Source: Paenibacillus sp. JZ16
Lineage (GTDB): Bacteria > Bacillota > Bacilli > Paenibacillales > Paenibacillaceae
Length of the DNA stretch: 64,000 nucleotides
Direction: 5' to 3'
Assembly: GCF_015326965.1 (NCBI RefSeq)
Contig: NZ_CP017659.1
Span: 3,301,001-3,365,000, forward strand
The position numbers were made by a program, and so were the translations under genes. Shown in pieces: positions 43,160 through 50,785 of this stretch (the stretch's first letter is position 1; each line of letters starts with the position of its first letter). The notes below the pieces were generated by a model. The model was not told where the DNA came from. It saw only the letters and a program-made list of their open reading frames with translations, and searched no databases.

Positions 43160-43699
43160 TTATTGCGGCTGTTCAGCCGAAAGATTAGGCTCCTTGGAAG
43201 GCTTTGCGTCCTTCTCTTTGGATTCCTTAGGATCGCGTGGCTCGCGTCTGGATTCCTTCGCTTCGCGCCGCTCGCGTTGGTCCTTGTGTTCCTTGCCCGG
43301 TTTGGGGCCCTCCTGCTGGGCTTCCTTGCTTCCCTTCGCTTCCCCCTCACCCTGGGTTTCCTTGGGGGATGATTCACGAATCTCCACAGGGTCTTTGGAA
43401 TTGGCATGGTCTTTGCTATCCTTCTGCTCCTTGGTTTTCTGAAGCACGAAGTGAGCACAACCAAAATTGCAGTATTCGTTAATGTAATCGGACATGCTGG
43501 AGAAGGTAGAGTCCTTGGCAGCTTTAGGATGATTATCCCGATAGAAACCTTTAAGCCGAAGCTGATTGTAACCCCAGTCTCCCACGATGTAGTCATAACG
43601 GTCCAGCACCTCGCTGTACCGCTCCCGGAAAGCTTCCAGATTCCAGCCGTTTCGATGGTCCTTTAACACTTCATAACTTTTGTTTCCGATAACGATCAT
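43160..43699 (-). CDS. yutD: YutD-like protein with a long charged tail
   Basis: The start is ATG 43699, after AGGGGAAG, giving 179 residues; an upstream frame to 43723 lacks a ribosome site. The first ~90 residues (MIVIGNKSYEVLKDHRNGW, YDYIVGDWGYNQLRLKGFY, CNFGCAHFVL) match YutD. The following ~90 residues are a low-complexity tail rich in Lys, Glu, Asp, Arg, Pro and Ser, absent from the short Bacillus protein. Directly downstream of lipA (27 bases), as in B. subtilis, and its 3' end is next to the split nadK terminator. Function unknown. Confidence 0.8.
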   Translation of the reverse strand: MIVIGNKSYEVLKDHRNGWNLEAFRERYSEVLDRYDYIVGDWGYNQLRLKGFYRDNHPKAAKDSTFSSMSDYINEYCNFGCAHFVLQKTKEQKDSKDHANSKDPVEIRESSPKETQGEGEAKGSKEAQQEGPKPGKEHKDQRERREAKESRREPRDPKESKEKDAKPSKEPNLSAEQPQ

Positions 43700-43726
43700 T
43701 GAAAGCTTCCCCTGCCTTTCCAAAGG

Positions 43727-44620
43727 TTAAGACTGCACGGTCTCTTCCTTGTTGCGTTCTGCAGATTTCACTTGCTCGTGTGCATGATAGGAGCTGCGCA
43801 CCAGAGGACCGGACTCCACGTGGCTGAATCCGCGCTTCATTCCCTCTTCCTTCAAGATCGCAAACTCCTCCGGCGTATAGTATTTTTCAACATTCAGATG
43901 CTTTGGCGAAGGCTGCAAATATTGGCCGATCGTCATGATATCGCAACCCACCGAACGCAGGTCGTCCATCGCTTCCAGAATCTCATGCCATTGTTCGCCG
44001 ACACCTAGCATTATGCTGGATTTGGTCGGAATATCTGGCTGCATCGCCTTGGCATTCTTCAGCAATTGCAAGGAACGGGTGTACTTGGCCTTGGCACGTA
44101 CCCGATCCGACATTCGCTCGACCGTCTCAATGTTATGGTTCAGAATGTCCGGCTTCACATCCATTACGATCTTAAGCGCTTCTTCGCTGCCCATAAAATC
44201 CGGAATCAGCACTTCCACCGAGCATAGCGGCAGACGTCTGCGAATGGCTTTAACCGTTTCAGCGAATATGTAGGCCCCGCCATCTTTCAGATCATCCCGT
44301 GCTACGCTTGTTACTACGCAGTGACGCAGGTTCATCTGTTCCGCCGCTTCCGCTACGCGTTCCGGCTCCTGAAGATCCAGTTCCGTTGGAAGACCCGTGT
44401 TGACAGCGCAGAATCGGCAGGCGCGGGTACAAATATCACCCAGGATCATGAAGGTTGCCGTACGGTTAGCCCAGCATTCATAAATATTCGGACAGCGAGC
44501 CTCTTCACACACCGTGTGCAGTGTCTTGGATCGCATCATGCTTTTGATTTCTTTATAATTATCGCCAGTAGTCAGCTTGATTCGAATCCAGTCAGGTTTT
44601 GGCTGTTTGGTTTTAGACAA
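43727..44620 (-). CDS. lipA: Lipoyl synthase
   Basis: A 297-residue radical-SAM enzyme that inserts two sulfurs into octanoyl groups on the E2 and GcvH proteins. The auxiliary-cluster cysteines are Cys38, Cys43 and Cys49 ([12 protein letters not shown]), the radical-SAM cysteines Cys64, Cys68 and Cys71 (CTRACRFC), and the C-terminal RSSYHA carries the conserved serine ligand. Leads yutD in a two-gene unit, divergent from yunA, which matches the B. subtilis lipA (yutB) neighbourhood. Depends on Fe-S delivery factors such as YutI. Confidence 0.97.
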   Translation of the reverse strand: MSKTKQPKPDWIRIKLTTGDNYKEIKSMMRSKTLHTVCEEARCPNIYECWANRTATFMILGDICTRACRFCAVNTGLPTELDLQEPERVAEAAEQMNLRHCVVTSVARDDLKDGGAYIFAETVKAIRRRLPLCSVEVLIPDFMGSEEALKIVMDVKPDILNHNIETVERMSDRVRAKAKYTRSLQLLKNAKAMQPDIPTKSSIMLGVGEQWHEILEAMDDLRSVGCDIMTIGQYLQPSPKHLNVEKYYTPEEFAILKEEGMKRGFSHVESGPLVRSSYHAHEQVKSAERNKEETVQS

Positions 44621-44842
44621 AGAAAAAACCTTCTTTCGAATTTATTGATGTAACTCAAGACATACCCCATCGTTTGCTGTCCCATATTATATCATGAAAA
44701 CCATCATATTACTTGTTTCGCATCGATATGAGATTAATCTAGTTGCGGCATGGATAAAAATCCTTGTTTCGATTCACCCTACAGTGTAGGCATGACTGTC
44801 CGTCCTTAATTATGACAATCCAAAAGGAAGGAGAAGGACACA

Positions 44843-45925
44843 TTGAGGATTTTCCAACCATTGAGCGCAAGCGGTATTATGATTCGCTGCACTGCTGCAG
44901 CTGTGGCTGCCTTGACAGCTGCCTGCTGCATGTGCGGGCCTGTGTCCGCATCCGCCTCTGTTGCGGTCAGCACCGCTGACGATACGGTGAAAACATCGGA
45001 TGTTAACGCCATTTTTGCAGACCGGAAGTCGTTATATGATGAGATTTCCACCGTTACCCAAATTCCTTGGTATCGCCTGGCTGCCATTGACCAGTATGAA
45101 CGGACACTAACTAGAGTCCACCCCAAGGATCGCAAACATCCGGACCGGACGCTCGGAATCTTCATCCCCTCCACAAGATGGGCCGGGGCGTTAAATCCCA
45201 ATCAGGAAGATGTAAATCCGACGTCGATCAACGTGTTTTCCGGCATCGGACTGGATGGGGATGGAGATGGCAAGGCGGATCCGAATAATGATATCGACCT
45301 GCTATATACCGTTGCGGCAAGGCTCGCCCCCTACGGTCATGCTGCCGATGACTTCAGCATCGGACTCTGGTCATACTACCAGAATACGCGGGCTGTTCAG
45401 CGCGTCATGCAATACGCCAAAATGTACGAGACCTTTGGAAAGCTGGACTTGTTTGACCATGCATTTCCTCTCCCGGTCAAAAGCAACTATTCCTACCGAA
45501 GCACATTTGGCATGGGACGCAACTGGGGAGGCAGAAGGGTTCACGAGGGAACGGATTTGTTTGCCTCATACGGAGTCCCCGTTCGAAGCACCTGTTACGG
45601 CGTTGTCGAAATCAAGGGCTGGAATAAATATGGCGGGTGGCGCATCGGCATCCGTGATTTGAATAATCATTACCACTATTACGCCCATCTGCAAGGCTTT
45701 GACAAAGGAATCTCGCTCGGGGATGTCGTTAAGCCGGGTCAAACCCTTGGCTGGGTTGGGAGCTCCGGTTATGGCAAGCCGGGAACCCAAGGCAAGTTCC
45801 CTCCACACCTCCATTACGGCATCTACCGGGACACCGGATTGACCGAATGGGCATTCGATCCTTACCCGCTGCTGAAGCACTGGGAAATGGAAGAAAAACG
45901 CTCAAAGAAAAAAACGCGCTCCTGA
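44843..45925 (+). CDS. yunA: YunA-like M23 (LytM) metallopeptidase, exported
   Basis: A 360-residue protein with an N-terminal signal-like segment (AAAVAALTAACCMCG), a lysozyme-like or linker region, and a C-terminal LytM domain. The zinc site is His234/Asp238 (HEGTD) and His324 (HLHYG, with His322). A Ca-binding-like loop DGDGDGKADPNND lies at 138-150. The start is TTG 44843 after AAGGAGAAGG. It would cut peptidoglycan cross-bridges outside the cell, possibly in spore envelope remodelling. Position between lipA and yunB matches B. subtilis. The signal peptide contains cysteines (CCMC), so lipidation is possible but the lipobox is poor. Confidence 0.88.
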   Translation: MRIFQPLSASGIMIRCTAAAVAALTAACCMCGPVSASASVAVSTADDTVKTSDVNAIFADRKSLYDEISTVTQIPWYRLAAIDQYERTLTRVHPKDRKHPDRTLGIFIPSTRWAGALNPNQEDVNPTSINVFSGIGLDGDGDGKADPNNDIDLLYTVAARLAPYGHAADDFSIGLWSYYQNTRAVQRVMQYAKMYETFGKLDLFDHAFPLPVKSNYSYRSTFGMGRNWGGRRVHEGTDLFASYGVPVRSTCYGVVEIKGWNKYGGWRIGIRDLNNHYHYYAHLQGFDKGISLGDVVKPGQTLGWVGSSGYGKPGTQGKFPPHLHYGIYRDTGLTEWAFDPYPLLKHWEMEEKRSKKKTRS

Positions 45926-45948
45926 GTTCAACCCAGGGGGCGCGTTTT
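45911..45948. terminator. Bidirectional terminator between yunA and yunB
   Basis: AAAACGCGCTCC/GGGGCGCGTTTT, with T tracts on both strands. Confidence 0.9.
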
Positions 45949-46032
45949 CTCCGTTAAGGACATCCATTACTGCGAAGTGAATCATGGAGCGTGCTTCCAT
46001 ATGCTGGCGCCAAATTAAATGAATCAGCGCTC

Positions 46033-47007
46033 TTAGCCTCCAGTGTTGTTATCCCCCGTCTGCCCGGATAAGTCTGCTCCACCAGGTAAAGGTTCCAAAG
46101 GTGTCGTTGTTCCATCTGGAGGATTCGTCGGCGTTGTTACCGGCGGAGTAACAGGCGGGATTTCCTGCTCCGTATTATGGCTATTCTCATTGGTAACGGG
46201 AGGCGGTATCGCTATGCTCGGCGCGCTTGCCTTATTCTCGCCGACGGCCTTTCCTTGCCCGTCATAATAATACATTGGCACGTCGCCGACCACGAGCAGA
46301 TAAGAAATGGGAATATCGGTTTCCACAATCTGCGGCTCCATGTCAAAAGGAACGACAACCGCTACCTCTGTTACGATGTGGACGAATACCTCCACCAAAA
46401 TCATATTAATGCCAGCACCCTGCTGCCTGGTATCCAGTTGAACCTTCACCGCTCCCTGCGGTTCGATCTTCAAAGGAATTTGCGGACCGAATGAAGCGAT
46501 AATCGGGCTTTTCAGCACCTGTCCCAAGGGAATTTGCTCCTTACGCTTATGAATATCGTCCAGTGTGCTCTGAACAACCTCCGTTGTATGGGAGGTGATT
46601 TTTAAATGCTCGGCATAATTCAGCATGAATCCCGTCACTTTGCCCGAGCTGTCCGTTTTCCAGTTGACCAGATTATCGAAATCCTTCCCCTGCGTGACCT
46701 GAGAGGTGATCGCTTTATTGATGGCTTCAGTGGCAATCTGTTTAACCCTGATTTGGGCTAAATGCATGATCGGCGGCCGCAGATTCTGCTCAATATACAT
46801 AAAAAACTCAACGATCCCAAACACAAGGAGCAGAGCGCCGATCAGCCACCATTTTTTCGTGCTTCGTCTTTTGGCAGCCTGAGGACGCCCTCGGCTCTGC
46901 GGTACGGGCCGAAAGCCTCTGCGCGGTGGTTTATAAGCTCTCCTTGGTTTAGGCCACGACAGCGACGGAAAGGCCAAACGCCTGCTTCCCCATCTCTTTC
47001 GTCTCAT
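46033..47007 (-). CDS. yunB: YunB-like sporulation protein
   Basis: A 324-residue protein with a basic N-terminal cytoplasmic part, one membrane helix (about residues 54-72: WLIGALLLVFGIVEFFM) and a large external domain. The signatures NEAINKAI-like ATEAINKAI, NMILVEVFVHIVTEVAVVVP and ETDIPISYLLVVGDVP match YunB, known to be required for full sporulation in B. subtilis. The C-terminal ~70 residues are Pro/Thr/Gly-rich and are extra to the family core. Start ATG 47007. Confidence 0.9.
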   Translation of the reverse strand: MRRKRWGSRRLAFPSLSWPKPRRAYKPPRRGFRPVPQSRGRPQAAKRRSTKKWWLIGALLLVFGIVEFFMYIEQNLRPPIMHLAQIRVKQIATEAINKAITSQVTQGKDFDNLVNWKTDSSGKVTGFMLNYAEHLKITSHTTEVVQSTLDDIHKRKEQIPLGQVLKSPIIASFGPQIPLKIEPQGAVKVQLDTRQQGAGINMILVEVFVHIVTEVAVVVPFDMEPQIVETDIPISYLLVVGDVPMYYYDGQGKAVGENKASAPSIAIPPPVTNENSHNTEQEIPPVTPPVTTPTNPPDGTTTPLEPLPGGADLSGQTGDNNTGG

Positions 47008-47088
47008 GCTTGGTCCCCCCTATTTACGCCCCGAGGAGCATGTTTACCATGGCAAGCTCTCCTGTATAGAGGGTATGCGGACAAACGG

Positions 47089-47126
47089 CAAAAAAGAAGA
47101 GCAAGGATGGGATCCTCACTCTTCTT
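47089..47126 (-). terminator. Terminator of the ArsR/SRPBCC operon
   Basis: AAGAAGAG-AGGAT/ATCCT-CTCTTCTT hairpin (interior CA mismatches), then TTTTTTG on the minus strand. Confidence 0.8.
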
Positions 47127-47167
47127 CCTTATGGATATTCAATTTCAAGAAAGACTGCAAAGAGGAT

Positions 47168-47512
47168 CTACTTGTCGTCCTTTGGATTGTCTTCTTGATC
47201 CTCCACATAATATTTCAGCATCGACAGTTTATTCTCCCAGAAGCGGTCGAAATAAGCCAGCCAATCCTTTAATTCCTTAAGCGGTTCGGCATCCAGCCGA
47301 TAGCGCGTTTCGCGTCCAACCTTGCGGTCCTGCACAAGGCCCGCTTCCCCCAGGATTCGGAGATGCTTGGAAACGGCGGTCCGCGTCATGGAGAAGTGCC
47401 CTGTAATTTCTTTAACCGGCATTTCTTTATCACTTAACAAGCCAAGCAGCTTACGGCGTGTCGGATCTGCGATAGCTTGATAAACATCATGCTTCGGAGC
47501 GGCTCGCGACAT
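47168..47512 (-). CDS. ArsR-family transcriptional regulator
   Basis: Started at ATG 47512, giving 114 residues. A winged helix-turn-helix with VYQAIADPTRRKLLGLL and the recognition helix TRTAVSKHLRILGEAGLV. It lacks the CxC metal site of ArsR/SmtB sensors, so it belongs to the SRPBCC-associated group of regulators rather than metal sensors. Four bases separate it from the upstream SRPBCC gene, with which it forms an operon. It probably represses this operon through the AAACCATTTGG repeats at 47975-48022. Its ligand is unknown. Confidence 0.9.
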   Translation of the reverse strand: MSRAAPKHDVYQAIADPTRRKLLGLLSDKEMPVKEITGHFSMTRTAVSKHLRILGEAGLVQDRKVGRETRYRLDAEPLKELKDWLAYFDRFWENKLSMLKYYVEDQEDNPKDDK

Positions 47513-47516
47513 GGGA

Positions 47517-47942
47517 TTAGGCCTCAACGTATCCCGCAAGCTTCTGAACAATGCCTGCCCAGCCGTTGTCCATACGCCCCCGCACGATATCGTGTGCTTC
47601 CCCGAACTCGGTCACTTGATCCGCTGTCCATCCGCCGTGAATGAGCGTAAATTCCGTATGATCTCCCTGCTGTACCAGTTCGAACGTAACACTCCAATCC
47701 TTGCCCCAGTTAAAAGACAAGCGGTTGGGCTCGTCAATAAGCGTGACCTTGCATGGTGAATTGCCGAAAGGGCCTGCATTCAATTGAAACTCAAAGCCTT
47801 CCACCGGCTCAAAATTGTTAGGCATAAACCAGGCTGAAATTCCTTCAGCCGTTGCCACGGCTTTCCACACCTTCTCGATGGGCGCTTTCAGCACCAGCGT
47901 ATGACGAATATCCGGCAGCTTGCCGTTTGATGCGTTGTCCAT
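47517..47942 (-). CDS. SRPBCC-fold protein (AHSA1-like), co-transcribed with an ArsR regulator
   Basis: A 141-residue helix-grip protein: LVLKAPIEKVWKAVATAEGI, central strands (FQLNAGPFG, FNWGKDWSVTFELV) and a C-terminal helix. ArsR-SRPBCC pairs are common in Bacillota, and the SRPBCC protein often binds or modifies a small hydrophobic compound. No ligand is known here. First gene of the operon, preceded by promoter and operators at 47975-48029. Confidence 0.88.
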   Translation of the reverse strand: MDNASNGKLPDIRHTLVLKAPIEKVWKAVATAEGISAWFMPNNFEPVEGFEFQLNAGPFGNSPCKVTLIDEPNRLSFNWGKDWSVTFELVQQGDHTEFTLIHGGWTADQVTEFGEAHDIVRGRMDNGWAGIVQKLAGYVEA

Positions 47943-47974
47943 ATCACATAAACCTCACTCATGTTTAATATTAT

Positions 47975-48029
47975 GAAACCATTTGGTTTCCCTTATTGCA
48001 TTATAGGACACCAAATGGTTTTACGTCAA
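47975..48029 (-). promoter_or_regulatory. Promoter and twin operator candidates of the SRPBCC-arsR operon
   Basis: The -35 TTGACG (48024-48029) and -10 TATAAT (48000-48005) have an 18-base spacer. The sequence AAACCATTTGG lies in the spacer (minus strand) and again, inverted, downstream of the -10 within GAAACCATTTGGTTTC (47975-47990). Two related half-sites flanking the -10 box fit repression by the ArsR protein. Confidence 0.7.
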
Positions 48030-48133
48030 ATAACAATATTCACCTGTTACCCAATCAGCGCACCCTATTGTCCAGCCTCCCTTAAAGCCTTGTAAACCAG
48101 GCAGCTTGCCAACTTCTCATGGCCTAGAGCTCG

Positions 48134-48559
48134 CTAGGACTGAGCCGGGTAGGTCTTGTTCAAGAAGGCAATCGATTCGCGAATCAGCTGCTTTAGGACC
48201 TCCACATCAATATCTGCCACTTTATTAATATACACGCAGCCTTTCCCGGCCGTATGTTTACCGAAACTCGGCAACAGCTCCTCCCGCTTCTCATCGCCCG
48301 GCGCAAAATACAGGCTGATCTTCGCCTTGCGCGGCGAGAAACCTACCAACGGCGCATCGCCTTCGTGCCCGGTAGCGTAGCGGTAATGGTAGGAGCCGAA
48401 ACCGATGATGCTGGGGCCCCACATCTTAGCCGGAAAACCGCTCGTCTCCTCAAAAATCTCCAGCAAACGATAAGCATCCTCCCGTTTTTTCGGCGAATCC
48501 ACTTGCTCTATAAACTCCACCACGCTGTGATCCGTTTCTTTTGTTTTTTGCTCGTACAT
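48134..48559 (-). CDS. DUF1801 domain protein
   Basis: The start is ATG 48559 after AAAGGAGTC, giving 141 residues; an upstream frame to 48628 precedes that site. The pattern SVVEFIEQVDSPKKREDAYR, WGPSIIGFGSYHYRYATG and FSPRKAKISLYF is that of DUF1801, a YdhG-like fold of unknown function. No catalytic residues can be assigned. Monocistronic. Confidence 0.85.
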   Translation of the reverse strand: MYEQKTKETDHSVVEFIEQVDSPKKREDAYRLLEIFEETSGFPAKMWGPSIIGFGSYHYRYATGHEGDAPLVGFSPRKAKISLYFAPGDEKREELLPSFGKHTAGKGCVYINKVADIDVEVLKQLIRESIAFLNKTYPAQS

Positions 48560-48716
48560 TAGGGTTTGACTCCTTTCGAATACTCCTGTTATTATGACCA
48601 GCCTTATTAAAAATAAGAAAAACGTCATCGACGTACTTGTTAGAAAACAGACCGTATTTAGCGGAAGCTTTCTTGCAATATAAGGAGGTAAGCCTCTAAT
48701 GCTACTTATCTCTTAA

Positions 48717-48768
48717 ATAAAAAAAGCCGGAGATGATTAGCCATTGATTTCTAATCACTTCCAGCTTT
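48717..48768 (-). terminator. Terminator of the TrmH-family gene
   Basis: AAAGC-GGA-TGATTAG / CTAATCA-TCC-GCTTT with small mismatches, followed on the minus strand by TTTTTTTATTT. Confidence 0.8.
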
Positions 48769-48789
48769 GTCGAGGAGCCGCTCCGGTCT

Positions 48790-49587
48790 TTATTGACCTG
48801 TATATTCTCTTTGCCGTAAAGCCTCGTACATCAGCACCGACGCTGCCATAGCCGCGTTCAACGATTCGGCTTTCCCCGGCATGGGAATACGGATCGCATC
48901 GTCCACGAGTTCCGCAACCTCAGGTGAGACACCGCGCCCTTCGCTCCCAATCACGATCCAGCTTGTCCCTTTGAAATCATACTCGAAGCAGGAATGTTTC
49001 CCTTCCAGCAGGGTTGTCACCAATCGGGCCCCCCGTTCTCTGGCTTCCGGCAAAATGCTTAGCAGATCGCCCTCCAGCACCGGTAAGTGAAACAGGGATC
49101 CCATGGTAGAGCGCAGCGTCTTGGGGTTGTACAAATCCGCGCAGCCGCGTCCCAGAACCACGCCAGCAGCCCCTACGGCATCTGCGCTTCGTATGATGGT
49201 TCCTACATTCCCCGGGTCCTGAAGACCGTCCAGAACGATGACCAAACCGTTCTCGCGCAGGATCAGGTCCTGCCATTGACGTGCTTCTTTGCGGACCACG
49301 GCAAACACCTGCTGCGGTGACGGTGTATCACTGACCTTCGAGATGACGGCATGAGATACGCCAATCCATTCAGCACCTTGTCCTGTATCCGATATATGAC
49401 GAAGTTCCTGGGGAATGCCCTTCTCCACATCATACGCAACACACTCGATGTCCACTCCGGATGACAGGGCTTCCTGTACGAGATGAATGCCTTCCACCAC
49501 ATACTTGTTCTGCTTGTCTCGATGTTTTTTCTCCTGAAGCTGTGCCCAGCCCTTCACTCTGGCATTCTGCGGCGATAGTATCTCCAT
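48790..49587 (-). CDS. TrmH/SpoU-family RNA 2'-O-methyltransferase (YsgA-like)
   Basis: A 265-residue enzyme with an N-terminal substrate-binding domain (NKYVVEGIHLVQEAL) and a SPOUT methyltransferase domain: motif 1 LDGLQDPGNVGTIIRSADA, motif 2 VIGSEGRGVSPE, motif 3 IPMPGKAESLNAAMAASVLM. It methylates a ribose in rRNA or tRNA from SAM. The closest Bacillus protein is YsgA, by overall pattern; the target nucleotide is unknown. ATG 49587. Confidence 0.92.
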   Translation of the reverse strand: MEILSPQNARVKGWAQLQEKKHRDKQNKYVVEGIHLVQEALSSGVDIECVAYDVEKGIPQELRHISDTGQGAEWIGVSHAVISKVSDTPSPQQVFAVVRKEARQWQDLILRENGLVIVLDGLQDPGNVGTIIRSADAVGAAGVVLGRGCADLYNPKTLRSTMGSLFHLPVLEGDLLSILPEARERGARLVTTLLEGKHSCFEYDFKGTSWIVIGSEGRGVSPEVAELVDDAIRIPMPGKAESLNAAMAASVLMYEALRQREYTGQ

Positions 49588-49661
49588 GGTTCATCCATCC
49601 GTTCTTTACTTATATATAAAACCGAGTCCCACTCAACCCAGCATACCCGCTTGCGGACAGC

Positions 49662-50324
49662 TTACTTCGGATAAGCAAGCTCCATCTTCGTTAAGTTATT
49701 CTTGTGCCCCACAATAATGAGAATATCGCCTTCCTCAATCCGGTCATCCGGACTTGGAGAAATGTTCATATCCTCATCTCTTCGAATCGCCATGACATTG
49801 CAGCCGAATCGTGCCCGAATATCCAGTTCTATCAGATTGTGACCGACCAGATCTCCTGTAGCAAGCATCTCCATAATGCTGTAGTCGTCCGACAAATCGA
49901 TATAATCCAAAATATTCGGTGACACCAGATGATGGGCAACCCGCAGCCCCATATCCCGTTCAGGGAAAATCACCTTGTCCGCACCGATTTTGTTCAGCAC
50001 TTTTCCGTGCAGCTCATTCTTCGCTTTCACGATAATGGCCGGTACGCCAAGATCCTTCAAGATCAGCGTAGTCAAAATGCTGGATTGAATATCCTCCCCG
50101 ATCGCCACGACAACCACATCAAAATTCCGTATGCCCAGCGCCCGAAGCGCTTCTTCATCGGTCGAATCCGCCGATACGGCATGCGTGACCATACTCGCGA
50201 TTTCCTGAATGCGCTGTTCGCTCGCGTCTACGGCTAATACATCAAATCCCATGCTGCTCAATTCCTTAGCAACACTCGTGCCAAAACGCCCCATACCGAT
50301 TACTGCGTACTGCTTCTTAGCCAT
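49662..50324 (-). CDS. KtrA/KtrC-type cytosolic potassium channel regulator (RCK domain)
   Basis: A 220-residue protein with an N-terminal NAD/ATP-binding RCK domain (VIGMGRFG, 8-15; VDAS) and a C-terminal RCK-C domain (ILDYIDLSDDYSIMEMLATG; PSPDDRIEEGDILIIVG). These proteins form octameric rings that gate Ktr potassium channels; RCK-C binds c-di-AMP in relatives. No membrane partner (KtrB/KtrD) is next to it, which fits the KtrC type. Single gene. No ydaO-like riboswitch is seen upstream. Confidence 0.92.
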   Translation of the reverse strand: MAKKQYAVIGMGRFGTSVAKELSSMGFDVLAVDASEQRIQEIASMVTHAVSADSTDEEALRALGIRNFDVVVVAIGEDIQSSILTTLILKDLGVPAIIVKAKNELHGKVLNKIGADKVIFPERDMGLRVAHHLVSPNILDYIDLSDDYSIMEMLATGDLVGHNLIELDIRARFGCNVMAIRRDEDMNISPSPDDRIEEGDILIIVGHKNNLTKMELAYPK

Positions 50325-50396
50325 TTATATATCCCCCACGAGCCTAGGTCATCCATAATCATAATGGTAATAGTATATCATACTGTCCCGAATACT

Positions 50397-50427
50397 TGAA
50401 TGTAACTGCCCCGGAACGGGCACATTA
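50397..50427 (+). promoter_or_regulatory. sspI: Candidate sigma-G promoter of sspI
   Basis: TGAATG and CACATTA with an 18-base spacer, 30 bases before the start codon. Confidence 0.5.
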
Positions 50428-50456
50428 CCAATGACCCTTTCATAACAAGGAGGAAC

Positions 50457-50699
50457 ATGTCCATGTCCATATTGTTAGATCTAAGGCAGGCCGTCATTCA
50501 TAAAGTCCACAATCAGGACGAAGAAGAGCTGCGCTCCATGATCGAGGGTTCCGTTGACGGGCCTGAAGCTGCCCTGCCGGGACTCGGTGTAATGTTTGAA
50601 ATGATGTGGAAAGACATGGATGCTACCCAGCAGAACAGCCTTGTCTCTTCCCTCCATGATCATCTAAAAACCGTTACGCCCGGCAACCTTCAAGGATAA
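50457..50699 (+). CDS. sspI: Small acid-soluble spore protein SspI
   Basis: An 80-residue protein with the SspI pattern: LLDLRQAVIHKVHNQDEEEL, the LPGLGVMFEMMW core, and LVSSLHDHLK. SspI is a minor spore protein made in the forespore under sigma-G. ATG 50457 is 5 bases after GGAGG; ATG 50463 (11 bases) is the alternative. It lies in a single transcript with its own terminator. Divergent from the Ktr gene. Confidence 0.93.
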   Translation: MSMSILLDLRQAVIHKVHNQDEEELRSMIEGSVDGPEAALPGLGVMFEMMWKDMDATQQNSLVSSLHDHLKTVTPGNLQG

Positions 50700-50713
50700 T
50701 CCCATGGTCAACA

Positions 50714-50760
50714 AAAAAGAACAATCCCCTAAGCTGTGAAAGCTGGGGGATTGTTCCTTT
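50714..50760. terminator. Terminator between sspI and prfC
   Basis: GAACAATCCCC/GGGGATTGTTC stem, with A and T tracts at its ends, acting on both strands. Confidence 0.88.
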
Positions 50761-50785
50761 TTGCTGCATATTTATATAACATCAC

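Noticed and set aside
43135..43596. Minus-strand open frame rich in Arg/Pro
   Set aside because: Second frame of the low-complexity tail of yutD; no ribosome site.
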